Positions 17,477 to 27,021 of a stretch of DNA of 64,000 nucleotides are shown here, piece by piece. This DNA is from Hyphomicrobiales bacterium (GTDB lineage Bacteria > Pseudomonadota > Alphaproteobacteria > Rhizobiales > Rhizobiaceae): NCBI GenBank assembly GCA_900473805.1, contig UCMS01000014.1, positions 1 to 64,000 on the forward strand. The letters run 5' to 3'. The notes below the pieces were generated by a model that was given only the letters and a program-made list of their open reading frames with translations, was not told where the DNA came from and searched no databases. Both the position numbers and the translations under genes were made by a program. The stretch's first letter is position 1; each line of letters begins with the position of its first letter.

Positions 17477-18667
17477 ATGACAGCAATGCGAATGAGCGAG
17501 CGTCGCACCACCTTCCTCGGTGCCTTCCTGACCACGCTCGGTCCGATCTCGATGGCGATCTACACGCCGGCCATGCCCGAACTGGTCCGGGCTTTCGGAA
17601 CCACCGACGCGGCGATCAAGCTCAGCCTGTCTCTCTTCTTCGCCGGCTTCGCGCTCGCCCAACTGGTCGCAGGTCCCGTCGCCGATGCGCTGGGCCGCAA
17701 GAAAGCGACGCTGATTTTCCTCGCGATCTATCTGGCCGGCTCTTGTCTCGCAACGATAGCGCCGAGCGTGGAATTCATTCTCGCCGCCCGTCTCGTGCAG
17801 GGCATCGGCGCGTCTGTCGGCGTGGTTGTCGGCCGCGCCATCGTTCGAGACCTCTACACAGGTGCGGAGGCAAGCCGCATCCTCAACACCATCGGCATCT
17901 TTCTCGCTGTCGGGCCGGCCATGGGTCCCACGCTCGGTGGGTTGACCCTCGCCGCTTTCGGGTGGAACGCGGTCTTTCTCCTGATGGTCGCGTTCGGCTT
18001 GCTGGCCATGATCTTTACGCTGACCCTGCTCAAGGAAACGATCGTCCCGGATCTTGGTCGTTTGCGACCCGGAAAACTGCTGCGCAACTATCTGGAAGTC
18101 GCAGGCAACGCACGCTTCCTCGCAGCCTCCCTTGTCCTGAGCGGCACGATCGGCGCCCTTTACGCCCAGTCGACCATGCTGCCTTTCGTGCTGATCAAGG
18201 AAGTGGGTCTGACCCCGACCCAGTTCGGGCTGGGCATGCTGATGCAGTCCGGCGCCTATTTGACGGGATCACTCACGCTGAAGGTGGTCTCCCGCCGCAT
18301 CTCGGGTCTGATGGCGTCGAGGATCGGCATCACGCTCTGTGGCTCCGGCGCCGTCATCATGGCGCTTTCGGTTGCATTCGGGCCGCCCTTCTTCCTGTCG
18401 ATCATGGCGCCTGTGGCAATCTGCACCTTCGGTCTCGCCTTCCTCAGCCCCCATGTCGTGACAACGAGCATGGCGCCTTTCCCGCACATCGCCGGATCCG
18501 CGTCTGCCTTGACCGGCTTCCTGCAGATGACCGCGGGTTTTGCCGGCGGCGTTGCGGCAGCCTCGATCGGCGATCCCCTGACCGCCTTCGGCATCATCAT
18601 CCCCTTCATGGAACTCAGCGCCGTAGCGGGCTTTCTTTGGTTGCGCCATCTCGAACGACGGGCATGA
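17477..18667 (+). CDS. Bcr/CflA family multidrug efflux MFS transporter
   Basis: 396 residues, about twelve membrane segments. Typical Bcr/CflA features: MAIYTPAMPELVRAFGTTDAAIKLSLSLFFAGFALAQLVAGPVADALGRKKA spans helices 1-2 and loop 2-3 with the GPxxDxxGR signature, then LVQGIGASVGVVVGRAIVRDLYTG (motif C region). Members export drugs, amino acids or sulfonamides; the substrate here is unknown. Start choice is uncertain (17477, or ATGs at 17486 and 17492), because no strong ribosome site is visible. The gene begins 18 bases after a terminator, so its promoter must overlap that region. Confidence 0.88.
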   Translation: MTAMRMSERRTTFLGAFLTTLGPISMAIYTPAMPELVRAFGTTDAAIKLSLSLFFAGFALAQLVAGPVADALGRKKATLIFLAIYLAGSCLATIAPSVEFILAARLVQGIGASVGVVVGRAIVRDLYTGAEASRILNTIGIFLAVGPAMGPTLGGLTLAAFGWNAVFLLMVAFGLLAMIFTLTLLKETIVPDLGRLRPGKLLRNYLEVAGNARFLAASLVLSGTIGALYAQSTMLPFVLIKEVGLTPTQFGLGMLMQSGAYLTGSLTLKVVSRRISGLMASRIGITLCGSGAVIMALSVAFGPPFFLSIMAPVAICTFGLAFLSPHVVTTSMAPFPHIAGSASALTGFLQMTAGFAGGVAAASIGDPLTAFGIIIPFMELSAVAGFLWLRHLERRA

Positions 18668-18671
18668 AAAA

Positions 18672-18697
18672 GCCCGCCTCCTGGAGGGGAGACGGGC
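18672..18697. terminator. Terminator between the Bcr-type MFS gene and argG
   Basis: A ten-base stem with one mismatch: GCCCGCCTCC with GGAGACGGGC. On the leftward strand it is followed by TTTTT, so it mainly serves argG. The MFS stop is four bases before the stem. Confidence 0.75.
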
Positions 18698-18723
18698 GCT
18701 CTGTTGTCTGAGTCGAGGGGGGC

Positions 18724-19947
18724 TTACTTGCCGAGATTGCGCTTGGCGAGCGTGCGCAGGCGCAGCGCGTTGAGCTTGATGAAGCCTGCAGCGTCCTTCT
18801 GGTCGTAGGCGCCCTGATCGTCCTCGAAAGTAACGAGCTGGTCGGAATAGAGCGACTTCGCCGATTCACGGCCGATGACCATGACATTGCCCTTGTAGAG
18901 CTTCAGCGTCACTTCGCCCTCGACATGCTCCTGGCTCTTGTCGATGAGGGCCTGCAGCATTTCGCGTTCCGGCGAGAACCAGAAGCCGTAATAGATGAGC
19001 TCGGCATAACGCGGCATCAACTCATCCTTGAGGTGGGCTGCGCCACGGTCGAGCGTGATGCTCTCGATCGCACGATGGGCGGCGAGCAGGATGGTGCCGC
19101 CGGGGGTCTCGTAAACGCCGCGAGACTTCATGCCGACGAAGCGGTTTTCGACGAGGTCGAGACGGCCGATGCCATTGTCGCGACCGTAATTGTTGAGTTC
19201 GGCAAGCAGCGTCGCCGGGCTCATGCGAACGCCGTTGATCGAGACCGCATCGCCCTTCTCGAAACCGACCTTGATGATGGTCGCCTTGTCCGGTGCGGCT
19301 TCGGGCGAGATCGTGCGCATATGCACGTATTCCGGTGCTTCCTGGGCCGGGTCTTCGAGAACCTTGCCCTCGGAGGAGGAGTGCAGCAGGTTGGCGTCGA
19401 CCGAGAACGGCGCTTCGCCCTTCTTGTCCTTGGCGACCGGGATCTGATGCTGTTCGGCGAAGTTCAGGAGGTCGGTACGGCTCTTGAAGGCCCAGTCGCG
19501 CCAGGGTGCGATGATCTTGATGTCGGGGTTCAGCGCATAGGCGGAAAGCTCGAAGCGAACCTGGTCATTGCCTTTGCCTGTCGCGCCATGGGCAATGGCG
19601 TCTGCACCGGTCTTCTTGGCGATGTCGATCAGGTGCTTGGAGATCAGCGGACGGGCGATCGAGGTGCCGAGCAGATAGACGCCTTCGTAGACGGCATTGG
19701 CGCGGAACATCGGGAAGACGAAGTCGCGAACGAACTCTTCGCGCACATCCTCGATGAAGATCTCCTTGATGCCGAGCATCTCGGCCTTCTTGCGGGCCGG
19801 CTCAAGCTCTTCGCCCTGGCCGAGATCGGCGGTGAAGGTCACGACTTCAGCACCGAGCTCGGTCTGCAGCCATTTCAGGATGATCGAGGTGTCGAGACCG
19901 CCGGAATAGGCGAGGACGACTTTCTTCACGTCTTTGGGGAGTGCCAT
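18724..19947 (-). CDS. argG: Argininosuccinate synthase
   Basis: Joins citrulline and aspartate with ATP in arginine synthesis, in the cytoplasm. 407 residues, normal length. The PP-loop AYSGGLDTS is at residues 13-21, with [25 protein letters not shown] and [12 protein letters not shown] also typical. The open frame extends 11 codons upstream, but [17 protein letters not shown] is the standard N-terminus. Single gene with a terminator and a predicted promoter around 20008-20035. Confidence 0.97.
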   Translation of the reverse strand: MALPKDVKKVVLAYSGGLDTSIILKWLQTELGAEVVTFTADLGQGEELEPARKKAEMLGIKEIFIEDVREEFVRDFVFPMFRANAVYEGVYLLGTSIARPLISKHLIDIAKKTGADAIAHGATGKGNDQVRFELSAYALNPDIKIIAPWRDWAFKSRTDLLNFAEQHQIPVAKDKKGEAPFSVDANLLHSSSEGKVLEDPAQEAPEYVHMRTISPEAAPDKATIIKVGFEKGDAVSINGVRMSPATLLAELNNYGRDNGIGRLDLVENRFVGMKSRGVYETPGGTILLAAHRAIESITLDRGAAHLKDELMPRYAELIYYGFWFSPEREMLQALIDKSQEHVEGEVTLKLYKGNVMVIGRESAKSLYSDQLVTFEDDQGAYDQKDAAGFIKLNALRLRTLAKRNLGK

Positions 19948-20007
19948 GTCGATGTTCCGTCTGGAAGGAGCGAGGCTCAAACCCCGCCTGGATCAAGAAT
20001 GGCGGCA

Positions 20008-20035
20008 CTTTTAGCGAGATTCCGCTGGTGTGCAA
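20008..20035 (-). promoter_or_regulatory. Candidate promoter of argG
   Basis: Read leftward: TTGCAC, 16 bases, TAAAAG, ending 60 bases before the argG ATG. A fair match only. The leader has no obvious attenuator. Confidence 0.3.
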
Positions 20036-20114
20036 GGGCATCGACCGCCTGAGGTGGCGGCCAAGATCGGTTCGCTACGATAGCCGGGCAAGGCGGGGGC
20101 CGAATTGCCGTCAT

Positions 20115-20144
20115 GTTGACGAAGCCGAACACGGGTACCATATC
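20115..20144 (+). promoter_or_regulatory. Candidate sigma-70 promoter of the SDR gene
   Basis: TTGACG, 17 bases, CATATC, ending 41 bases before the ATG at 20186. A strong match to TTGAC-N17-(C)ATAT. A GAAGGAG ribosome site follows near 20171-20177. Confidence 0.5.
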
Positions 20145-20185
20145 GCCATCACTGTCAAAGCCATTGACCTAGAAGGAGTTCGCCC

Positions 20186-21049
20186 ATGACGCCCCAGCAT
20201 CCCGCGCTCGTGAAAGGTCATGTTGCCGTCATCACCGGGGCTGCCTCCGGCATCGGCCTTTCGGCAGCAAAAGCCTTCGCCCGGATGGGGCTTTGCGTCG
20301 TTCTGGTCGATCTCGACGGAGATCGCCTGGCGAACGCAGCCGCCGAAGTCACCGCGCTCGCGGCCGGCGGTGAAGCCGATGTCGTCGCGATCGGCACGGA
20401 CGTATCGAAACTCGATGAACTGGAAGCCCTGGAGCGCGCCGTGATCCAGCGATTCGGGCGCGTGCATGTGCTGATGAACAATGCCGGGATCCAGCCGGGC
20501 AGCGCGCTCTTCGGCCCGCAGGCAAACTGGGAGAACGTGCTCGGCGTCAACCTCATGGCGGTCATCAACGGCACCCGCACCTTCGGCCCCGGCATGGTCG
20601 CCCATAAGGATGCAGCGCTGATCATCAACACCGGCTCCAAGCAGGGCATTACCACCCCGCCGGGCGACCCGGCCTACAATGTCTCGAAAGCGGGCGTGAA
20701 GGCCTTCACCGAGGCGCTCCAGCACGAGCTGCGCAACACGCCGGAGTGTAACGTCTCTGCACACCTGCTGATCCCCGGCTTCGTGTTCACCGGACTGACC
20801 GCAAACGGCCGCACGGAGAAGCCTTCTGGCGCCTGGACACCGGAGGAAACCGTCGAGTTCATGCTGGAAAGCCTTGTCAGAGGCGACTTCTACATTCTCT
20901 GCCCGGACAACGAGGTGCCCCGCGCTCTGGACGAGAAGCGCATCGCCTGGGCAGCCGGCGACATCATCGAGAACCGCCCGCCGCTGTCGCGCTGGCATCC
21001 GGATTATGCCGACGCCTTCAAGACCTACCTGTCGATCCCCAAAGGCTGA
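20186..21049 (+). CDS. Short-chain dehydrogenase/reductase
   Basis: 287 residues, classical SDR. The cofactor motif TGAASGIG is at about residues 18-25, DVDLDGDRL after strand 2 suggests NAD(H) preference (acidic residue), NNAG is present, and the catalytic S/Y/K set is in INTGSKQG and AYNVSKAG. Substrate unknown. A well-placed GGAG ribosome site precedes the ATG. A strong hairpin lies between this gene and the LysE gene 74 bases downstream. Confidence 0.88.
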   Translation: MTPQHPALVKGHVAVITGAASGIGLSAAKAFARMGLCVVLVDLDGDRLANAAAEVTALAAGGEADVVAIGTDVSKLDELEALERAVIQRFGRVHVLMNNAGIQPGSALFGPQANWENVLGVNLMAVINGTRTFGPGMVAHKDAALIINTGSKQGITTPPGDPAYNVSKAGVKAFTEALQHELRNTPECNVSAHLLIPGFVFTGLTANGRTEKPSGAWTPEETVEFMLESLVRGDFYILCPDNEVPRALDEKRIAWAAGDIIENRPPLSRWHPDYADAFKTYLSIPKG

Positions 21050-21076
21050 TTGGCAAGGCCATCGATCGCCGCTAAG

Positions 21077-21109
21077 GATGAAGCCCCCGCACGACGCGGG
21101 TGCTTCATC
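21077..21109 (+). promoter_or_regulatory. Strong hairpin just upstream of the LysE-type gene
   Basis: GATGAAGCCCCCGC and GCGGGTGCTTCATC form a 14-position stem with 13 pairs around ACGAC. No T tract follows and the next ATG is 15 bases downstream, so it may act as an RNA-stabilising 3' end for the SDR transcript, or as an attenuating structure for lysE, rather than a standard terminator. Confidence 0.45.
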
Positions 21110-21123
21110 ATGCGGTGACACCA

Positions 21124-21765
21124 ATGGACTTCATCCCGAGCCTTCCCGTCTTTCTTGCCTTTAGCCTGGCGCTGTTGCTGCTGGCGATTACGCCTGGCCC
21201 GGACATGACGCTCTGGATCAGTCGCTCGCTGCGCGACGGAAAGGCCATTGGTCTGATGACGCTCGCCGGCACCAGCTTCGGCATCTCGATCCACACCATG
21301 CTGGTCGCCTTCGGTATCTCGGCGCTCATCGTCGCCTCGCCCACAGCCTTCCTGCTGTTGAAGACCGGCGGCGCCGCCTATCTCCTGTGGCTTGCGCTGC
21401 AGGCAATCCGGCACGGCTCGAACTTCGTCATCAAGGCAGATGGTGATGCCGTGGTTTCGAAAAAGGGCGCCTTCCTGAACGGGCTCTGGGTCAATCTCTT
21501 GAACCCCAAGGTCATCATCTTCTTCATGACCTTCCTGCCGCAATTCGTCACCGCCACCGATCCGAACGTCACCGGCAAGCTGATCTTCCTCGGCCTCTGG
21601 TCGATCATCCTGTCGCTACCAATCGGCATCGGCATCGTTTATGGGGCGGATTTCATGTCGAACTGGCTGCAGGCGAACCGGAAGGTCCTGCGCGGCATCG
21701 ACTACACCTTCGCCGGCGTCTTCTCGATCTTCGCGGTGAAAATCTTCATGACGCAGGCGAGGTAA
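21124..21765 (+). CDS. LysE family amino-acid exporter
   Basis: 213 residues, six hydrophobic segments. LLLLAITPGPDMTLWISRSLRDGKAIGL is the LysE/RhtB signature after helix 1, with GGAAYLLWLALQAIR and NLLNPKVIIFFMTFLPQF later. Substrate unknown, probably an amino acid. The start at 21124 gives a normal N-terminus; upstream codons from 21100 fall in the hairpin. Convergent with rlmN. Confidence 0.88.
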   Translation: MDFIPSLPVFLAFSLALLLLAITPGPDMTLWISRSLRDGKAIGLMTLAGTSFGISIHTMLVAFGISALIVASPTAFLLLKTGGAAYLLWLALQAIRHGSNFVIKADGDAVVSKKGAFLNGLWVNLLNPKVIIFFMTFLPQFVTATDPNVTGKLIFLGLWSIILSLPIGIGIVYGADFMSNWLQANRKVLRGIDYTFAGVFSIFAVKIFMTQAR

Positions 21766-21770
21766 GCGCT

Positions 21771-21790
21771 GGCGGGCCGAACGTCCCGCC
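21771..21790. terminator. Weak hairpin between lysE-type gene and rlmN
   Basis: GGCGGG and CCCGCC pair around eight bases in the 31-base gap between the two convergent stops. No T tract. Possible 3'-end structure for either gene. Confidence 0.3.
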
Positions 21791-21796
21791 GCAATC

Positions 21797-23035
21797 TCAA
21801 TCGTCGTCTTCGCCGTGATTGGCGATCATCATCGCTTCGAACGCCAGACGCTCGGTCTTGCGCATGCGCTCGGATTCCGACTTCAGCTGACCGCAGGCGG
21901 CGAGGATGTCGCGGCCACGCGGCGTGCGGATCGGCGAGGCATAGCCGGCCTGATTGATGAAGTCGGCGAATTTCTCGATCTGCGCCCAGTCGGAGCACTG
22001 GTAGTTGGTGCCGGGCCAGGGATTGAACGGGATCAGGTTGATCTTCGCCGGCACGCCCTTGAGCAACTGGATCAGACCCTTGGCATCCTCCAGGCTGTCG
22101 TTGACGTCCTTCAGCATCACATATTCGAAGGTGATGCGACGGGCATTCGACAGGCCCGGATAGTTGCGACAGGCTTCGATCAGCTCCTTCAGCGGATACT
22201 TCTTGTTGATCGGCACCAGCATGTCGCGCAGTTCGTCGCGCACCGCATGCAGCGAAATGGCCAGCATGACGCCGATCTCCTCGCCGGTCCGGTAAATCTC
22301 CGGCACCACGCCCGAGGTCGAGAGCGTGACGCGACGCTTGGACAGAGACAGGCCATCGCCATCGGTCGCAATCAGCAGCGCCTTCTTCACTTCCTCGAAA
22401 TTGTAGAGCGGCTCGCCCATGCCCATCATGACGATGTTGGTGACCTTGCGGTCGCTCGACGGCATCATCGTGCCGACGGGCGTTTCGCGATCCGGGAAAT
22501 CGCCGAGCCGGTCACGCGCCAAAAGCAGCTGGGACAGGATCTCTTCCGCCGTCAGATTGCGCACCAGCTTCTGTGTGCCGGTGTGACAGAAGGAACAGGT
22601 GAGCGTGCAGCCGACCTGGCTGGAGATGCAGAGCGTACCGCGGCCTTCTTCCGGGATATAAACGGCCTCCACTTCGACCGGGCGGCCTGCACCGCGCGGC
22701 GGAAAGCGCAGCAGCCACTTGCGGGTGCCGTCATTGGACACCTGCTCCTCGACGATCTCGGGCCGTGCGATGGTGAAATGCGTCTTTAGCATTTCGCGCA
22801 TGTCCTTGGAGACATTGGCCATGTGGTCGAAATCCGAGACGCCGCGCACATAAAGCCAATTCCAGATCTGCGCGACGCGCATCTTGATCTGCTTCTCCGG
22901 CACGCCCTTTTCGCGCAGGGCATTGCCCAGCGCTTCGCGGTCGAGGCCGATCAGGCTCGGCTTCTCGGCAATTCCCATCGGGCGAAGCGGGGCTGCAGTC
23001 TGGCTACGCTCGGGCAGCGTTACGGTGACAGTCAT
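21797..23035 (-). CDS. rlmN: Dual-specificity 23S rRNA/tRNA adenine-C2 methyltransferase
   Basis: Radical-SAM enzyme that methylates C2 of A2503 in 23S rRNA and A37 in some tRNAs. 412 residues. The radical cluster is CTLTCSFC with Cys143, Cys147 and Cys150. [26 protein letters not shown] and LIPFNPWPG follow. The resolving cysteine is about Cys381 in ILAACGQL. An AGAGG ribosome site precedes the ATG. Single gene. Confidence 0.96.
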   Translation of the reverse strand: MTVTVTLPERSQTAAPLRPMGIAEKPSLIGLDREALGNALREKGVPEKQIKMRVAQIWNWLYVRGVSDFDHMANVSKDMREMLKTHFTIARPEIVEEQVSNDGTRKWLLRFPPRGAGRPVEVEAVYIPEEGRGTLCISSQVGCTLTCSFCHTGTQKLVRNLTAEEILSQLLLARDRLGDFPDRETPVGTMMPSSDRKVTNIVMMGMGEPLYNFEEVKKALLIATDGDGLSLSKRRVTLSTSGVVPEIYRTGEEIGVMLAISLHAVRDELRDMLVPINKKYPLKELIEACRNYPGLSNARRITFEYVMLKDVNDSLEDAKGLIQLLKGVPAKINLIPFNPWPGTNYQCSDWAQIEKFADFINQAGYASPIRTPRGRDILAACGQLKSESERMRKTERLAFEAMMIANHGEDDD

Positions 23036-23218
23036 CGTCTGAACCTCTGGACCATAGCGGCAATCATGCTCCGATCGAGCGCTTGCCGGCTGGCAGGTAA
23101 GAATTCATGGATCGTGGGGACGGGGACATGCCCGATGCCCAATTTGCAGCGGGCCATAGCAGCTTTTTTGCAATCCGTCACCCCGACACCCCAAGTGGCA
23201 GTTCACACACAAAGTGAG

Positions 23219-23248
23219 AGGGGCCCGCAGTCACCTGCGAGCCCCTCA
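23219..23248 (-). terminator. Likely terminator of the IalB-like gene
   Basis: Read leftward: GGGGCTCGCAG pairs with CTGCGGGCCCC (one G-U pair) around GTGA. It lies 21 bases after the stop. The following T content is modest. Confidence 0.55.
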
Positions 23249-23268
23249 AAAACCGTCATCCGCGGCTG

Positions 23269-23772
23269 TTACTTGCAGCCCTGGATCTTCTGCAGCGCGG
23301 CCGAGATACCGGAGAGCGAATAAGTATAGCTCGTCGGGGTACCACGGGCCGATGTCGCCTTGACCGTCATGGTCGAACCGCCCTTCATCGCGGCCACAAG
23401 AGCCGGCTCTTCGGCAGCATTTTCAACCCAGGCAGAGCTGTCCTTGACGAACATGACGAAGTTCTTGCTGTCGATCGTCACGTTGACCTTGGAGTCGCCT
23501 TTCATCGGGTAACCCATCATCGCCTGCGGCTCATAGGAAATGTTCTGGCCAGGACGCTGCGAGATCACGAAGAAAATGTCGCCGTGATTGACGCTGGCCG
23601 GCTCCTTGGTGGTCGGTACGGACAGCACGTAGCACACGGTGCCGCCATTCGACTTGTAGGAATAGGCGCCCCAGGCCTTGAATTGCTCAATCCGTGTCGG
23701 CGACTGAGCAGAGGCGAGTCCGCTGCTCGCCAGGATGATTGCCAGTGCGGCTACGCTACTTCTTACGAACAT
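23269..23772 (-). CDS. Invasion-associated locus B (IalB) family secreted protein
   Basis: 167 residues. The signal peptide is FVRSSVAALAIILASSGLASA (cleavage likely near residue 21-23). The mature part has the IalB arrangement: an early aromatic W-G-x-Y, CYVLS, VNHGDIFFVISQRPGQN and a final Cys in KIQGCK that can pair with the CYVLS cysteine. The family was named in Bartonella; most alphaproteobacteria carry several copies, and a general envelope role is likelier than invasion. The ATG at 23772 follows an AGGAAG site; the frame continues 20 codons upstream without support. Confidence 0.82.
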   Translation of the reverse strand: MFVRSSVAALAIILASSGLASAQSPTRIEQFKAWGAYSYKSNGGTVCYVLSVPTTKEPASVNHGDIFFVISQRPGQNISYEPQAMMGYPMKGDSKVNVTIDSKNFVMFVKDSSAWVENAAEEPALVAAMKGGSTMTVKATSARGTPTSYTYSLSGISAALQKIQGCK

Positions 23773-24038
23773 GTCTTCCTGCCGGTTGTTTCCATCCATC
23801 GCCCAGCCGAACAGCCGGGCGCTCATCGTCAAAACCTGTGTTCAGTTTGACTTAATTTACCTTACCAAACCATGAACGGGGCGCAGTTTCTTGTCACAAT
23901 CTGCATCGCCGTCCCGGTCAGCCGTCGCAAGATACGGCGAGACGCGGCCGTGCGCCGCGCCCTCCTCGTTCGGATGTAGAGGGAAAGAATCGGGCAAGAG
24001 TTGGGCTGGAAACTGTTTTCTCAACTCTCGCTCACCGG

Positions 24039-24419
24039 TCAGTCCGGCTTTTCGTCATCGGCCAGCACCCGATCGGCCGCATCGTAGTGTCGTTCCTTGA
24101 TATGCCGGTTGATCAAAGCGAAAGCGGTTGTCAGTACCGCAATGTCGTCGGTGAAGCCGATGACGGCCAGCACATCCGGCACAGCATCAATCGGCAGCAC
24201 GAAATAACCCAGCGCTGCGAGCAGAATGCCCCGGACGCGCAGGGGTGTCTCGCGATCGATGGCGCAGTAATAAGCCGCTGCCAGATCGCGGGAAAATGGG
24301 ATCTGACGCGCAGCTTTGCGGAACGTCGGCCAAAACCGGCGCCGCACTTTCTCCTCCTGCTTCTGCTGGGTTTCTTCGTCACCCGGCAGCAGGATTTCCC
24401 CGATCTTCACGTCATCCAT
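24039..24419 (-). CDS. YkvA family (DUF1232) membrane protein
   Basis: 126 residues. The DUF1232 core is RGILLAALGYFVLPIDAVPDVLAVIGFTDDIAVLTTAF, a hydrophobic hairpin with the conserved P-x-D-x-x-P-D and D-D. Function unknown. The frame extends to a TTG at 24452, but the ATG at 24419 is preferred with AAAGGA upstream. Leftward, before a pterin dehydratase gene on the same strand with a 79-base gap. Confidence 0.82.
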   Translation of the reverse strand: MDDVKIGEILLPGDEETQQKQEEKVRRRFWPTFRKAARQIPFSRDLAAAYYCAIDRETPLRVRGILLAALGYFVLPIDAVPDVLAVIGFTDDIAVLTTAFALINRHIKERHYDAADRVLADDEKPD

Positions 24420-24498
24420 GAGCCAACGATCCTTTCGTGCGGACCCTATCAATCATATGTGATCCGCCTCGGGAAAATTCAATCCGCCGCCAAAATGC

Positions 24499-24801
24499 TC
24501 AAGCAGCGTCCCGAGCCGCCATGTCCATCAGAACGGCCAGCCGGAAATCCAGTTCCGTTAGTCCGTTCGCGGAATGCGTCGTCAGCAGCACATGCACCTT
24601 CCGATAGACATTCGACCACTCCGGGTGATGGTCGAGCTTCTCCGCGGCAAGTGCACACTGTGTCATGAAGCCGAAGGCCTCGCGGAAGTCCTTGAAGACG
24701 AAGTGCTTCTCGATCGCGCGGCCATCCTTTGCCAAGGTCCAACCCTGCAATTCAGAAAGTCTGCCTGACACTGCAGCGTCATCAAGCTTCTGTCTGATCA
24801 T
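24499..24801 (-). CDS. phhB: 4a-hydroxytetrahydrobiopterin dehydratase (pterin-4a-carbinolamine dehydratase)
   Basis: Regenerates dihydropterin after aromatic amino-acid hydroxylation, and may be moonlighting in bacteria that lack phenylalanine hydroxylase. 100 residues. The signature is EKLDHHPEWSNVYRKVHVLLTTHSANGLTELD, with the His-His pair and the T-H-x-x-x-G-L-T loop. The ATG at 24801 has a GAGGAG ribosome site; upstream codons are unlikely. No phhA is in the window. Confidence 0.88.
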   Translation of the reverse strand: MIRQKLDDAAVSGRLSELQGWTLAKDGRAIEKHFVFKDFREAFGFMTQCALAAEKLDHHPEWSNVYRKVHVLLTTHSANGLTELDFRLAVLMDMAARDAA

Positions 24802-24926
24802 GGATCTGACTCCTCCAAACTCATCTTTGCCGGCATGCCTGGATGACCAGGTGCACCAACTGTCTGCCATCTCGGGTCGAGCATGGCACAATCAAGATGC
24901 GTTGGGTGCGCTGCGAAAGCGAGGTC

Positions 24927-25520
24927 TTACAGCAGACCTTTTTCCGGCTGCAGGCTTCGGCCAGCAAAACTGGAGGCGCCAACCGGCTCGCGCAGGGGGA
25001 AGATTTCTTCCGTCAGGTAAGGCCCGCCGCCGACCGATTCCTTGGAAGAAAGTAGGACGAAGCGGGACACCTTGAACGGCAGGGTGTGGAAGTCGCCCCG
25101 CCCGCCGAGGTAGTGGACCACGTCGTCGACACGCGACGCCTTCAGCCGGGCAAGCGTCACATGCGGCGTAAACTTGCGCGGATCGGGGGCAAGGCCCAGC
25201 CGCTGGCAGATGCGCTCGATCTCGCCTTGCAGGGCGTAAAGTTCCGGAGCCGCCGATACGCCAGCCCAGATAGAATGGGGCTTCTTAGAGCCGAAAGAGC
25301 CAATACCGTTGAGGGTCAACGAAAACTCGGGGCGATCGATCCGGTCTAGACGGTGGACGATTTCGTCCGCCGTGCGACCGTCGACATCGCCGATGAAGCG
25401 CAGGGTGATGTGATAGTTTTCGACGTCGATCCAGCGAGCGCCGGGGAGGCCACCGCGCAGCAATGAAAGGCTCATGGCGGCGTTGCGCGGAATTTCGAGG
25501 GCAGTGAACAATCTCGGCAT
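24927..25520 (-). CDS. thpR: RNA 2',3'-cyclic phosphodiesterase
   Basis: 2H phosphoesterase (LigT type). 197 residues. The two histidine motifs are HITLRF (residues 37-42) and HVTLAR (about 120-125). The core motif RLFTALEIP opens the protein. Members open 2',3'-cyclic phosphates at RNA ends; the physiological target is unknown. The ATG at 25520 follows GGGGAG. Leftward, between tesA and phhB with clear gaps. Confidence 0.9.
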   Translation of the reverse strand: MPRLFTALEIPRNAAMSLSLLRGGLPGARWIDVENYHITLRFIGDVDGRTADEIVHRLDRIDRPEFSLTLNGIGSFGSKKPHSIWAGVSAAPELYALQGEIERICQRLGLAPDPRKFTPHVTLARLKASRVDDVVHYLGGRGDFHTLPFKVSRFVLLSSKESVGGGPYLTEEIFPLREPVGASSFAGRSLQPEKGLL

Positions 25521-25586
25521 GGAGCGCTCCCCGAATCTTTTGCAGGTGCTCACAGCGAATCACGCAATGGCATGAGGCGCAAGCGA

Positions 25587-26234
25587 TTAATTCGACTTAC
25601 CCTTAATGCTGGACACCCAAGATTGGGCGAGGGGCAACATGCGCTCCGCCATGACGGCAAGCCCTTTGGTATTGGGATGCATGCCGTCTTCCAGCAATAG
25701 GCTGCGCTCCGTGATGACGCCGTCAAGAACGAAGGGGTAGAGCGGAAGATCATATTTCTTGGCAAGATCGGGATAAATCGCGTTGAACCGCGCACCGTAA
25801 TCTCCACCCATGTTCGGCGGTGCGAGCATGCCGATCAGCAGGACGGGAATGCCGCGCGCCTTGAGCCGCGTGATGATCTGGTCGAGATTGCGCGCTGTCT
25901 CTTCAGGCGGAATGCCGCGAAGGGCATCGTTGGCGCCAAGTTCAAGGATCACCCCATCGGTTCCGTCGGGCACAGACCAGTCCACACGGGCCAATCCGCC
26001 CGATGTTGTGTCGCCAGAAACGCCTGCATTGGTGATGACGACGTCATGGCCATTGGCAACGAGATTACGCTGCAACTGGGCCGGCAGTGCATCCTCCTGG
26101 GGCAGCTGATAGCCGGCCATCAGACTGTCGCCGAAGCCGACCAGCTTCAGGGGCTCCGCTAGAGAGGCTGTCGCTCCTCCCAGGGTAACCGTGAGGATCA
26201 CGGCGAAATGAAGCAGCGCAGCTTTAAATGTCAT
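25587..26234 (-). CDS. tesA: Arylesterase / lysophospholipase L1 (TesA-like)
   Basis: SGNH hydrolase, periplasmic. 215 residues with a signal peptide (LLHFAVILTVTLGGATASLA). Block I is VGFGDSLMAG with nucleophile Ser37, then GVSGDTTSGGL, GANDALRG and the Asp/His pair in LLEDGMHPNTKG. Acts on thioesters and aryl/lysophospholipid esters in relatives. An AGGAAGG ribosome site precedes the ATG. Divergent from the ABC transporter genes, with 73 bases between start codons. Confidence 0.92.
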   Translation of the reverse strand: MTFKAALLHFAVILTVTLGGATASLAEPLKLVGFGDSLMAGYQLPQEDALPAQLQRNLVANGHDVVITNAGVSGDTTSGGLARVDWSVPDGTDGVILELGANDALRGIPPEETARNLDQIITRLKARGIPVLLIGMLAPPNMGGDYGARFNAIYPDLAKKYDLPLYPFVLDGVITERSLLLEDGMHPNTKGLAVMAERMLPLAQSWVSSIKGKSN

Positions 26235-26307
26235 GCTGTCCTTCCTAGATTGCCCGGAGTGCCGATCGCCGGCGACCTTTGATCTCAAAGATATAGGATG
26301 GCCGAGT

Positions 26308-27021
26308 GTGAGAAACACCATCATCGAACTGAAAAGCGCTGATCTCACCCTTGGCAATGCCGCCGCCTCCGTTCACGTTTTGCGGAGCATCGATCTGAAG
26401 ATCGCTGAAGGCGAAGCGGTCGGTATCGTCGGTCCGTCCGGCTCGGGCAAGTCGACGCTTTTGATGGTGTTGGCAGGTCTTGAACGGCTGGACAGCGGCG
26501 AGATCATCGTCCGCGACACGCCTATCCACACACTGAGCGAGGATCGCCTTGCCGATTTCCGCGGCCGCAACATCGGCATCGTGTTCCAGTCCTTCCACCT
26601 GATCGCCAATATGACGGCGCTGGAGAACGTTGCGATCCCGCTGGAGCTCGCCAACGTAAGGAACGCCTTCGACATCGCCCGCAAGGAACTGCAGGCTGTT
26701 GGCCTGGGTGAGCGTTTGAACCACTACCCGGGCCAGCTTTCGGGTGGCGAACAGCAGCGCGTCGCCATCGCCCGCGCGCTTGCGCCCTCACCGGCCGTGC
26801 TGATCGCGGACGAACCGACGGGCAATCTGGATACCGAGACAGGCCGTCAGATTGCCGATCTTCTCTTTGCCAAGCAGCAGGAACGCGGCATGACGCTGGT
26901 GTTGGTCACCCATGACACGACGCTCGCAGCCCGTTGCTCCCGACAGATCCGCGTTGCATCCGGACAGATCGCGGGTGACAGTCACGCAGAGCAGACCCGT
27001 CTGGCAACGGTGTCCGCATGA
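26308..27021 (+). CDS. ybbA: ABC transporter ATP-binding protein (YbbA-like)
   Basis: 237 residues from a GTG start. Walker A is GPSGSGKST (residues 42-50), the signature LSGGEQQR follows, and Walker B is [13 protein letters not shown]. It belongs to the LolD/MacB subgroup whose partner permeases use mechanotransmission rather than transport through a channel. The open frame reaches back to 26233, but that would overlap the tesA start; the GTG has AGGA nine bases upstream and fits the family N-terminus. Its stop overlaps the permease start (ATGA). Confidence 0.9.
   Translation: MRNTIIELKSADLTLGNAAASVHVLRSIDLKIAEGEAVGIVGPSGSGKSTLLMVLAGLERLDSGEIIVRDTPIHTLSEDRLADFRGRNIGIVFQSFHLIANMTALENVAIPLELANVRNAFDIARKELQAVGLGERLNHYPGQLSGGEQQRVAIARALAPSPAVLIADEPTGNLDTETGRQIADLLFAKQQERGMTLVLVTHDTTLAARCSRQIRVASGQIAGDSHAEQTRLATVSA

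Noticed and set aside
18925..20052. A 375-codon frame antisense to argG
   Set aside because: Shadow of argG codon bias, no recognisable domain and no start signal.
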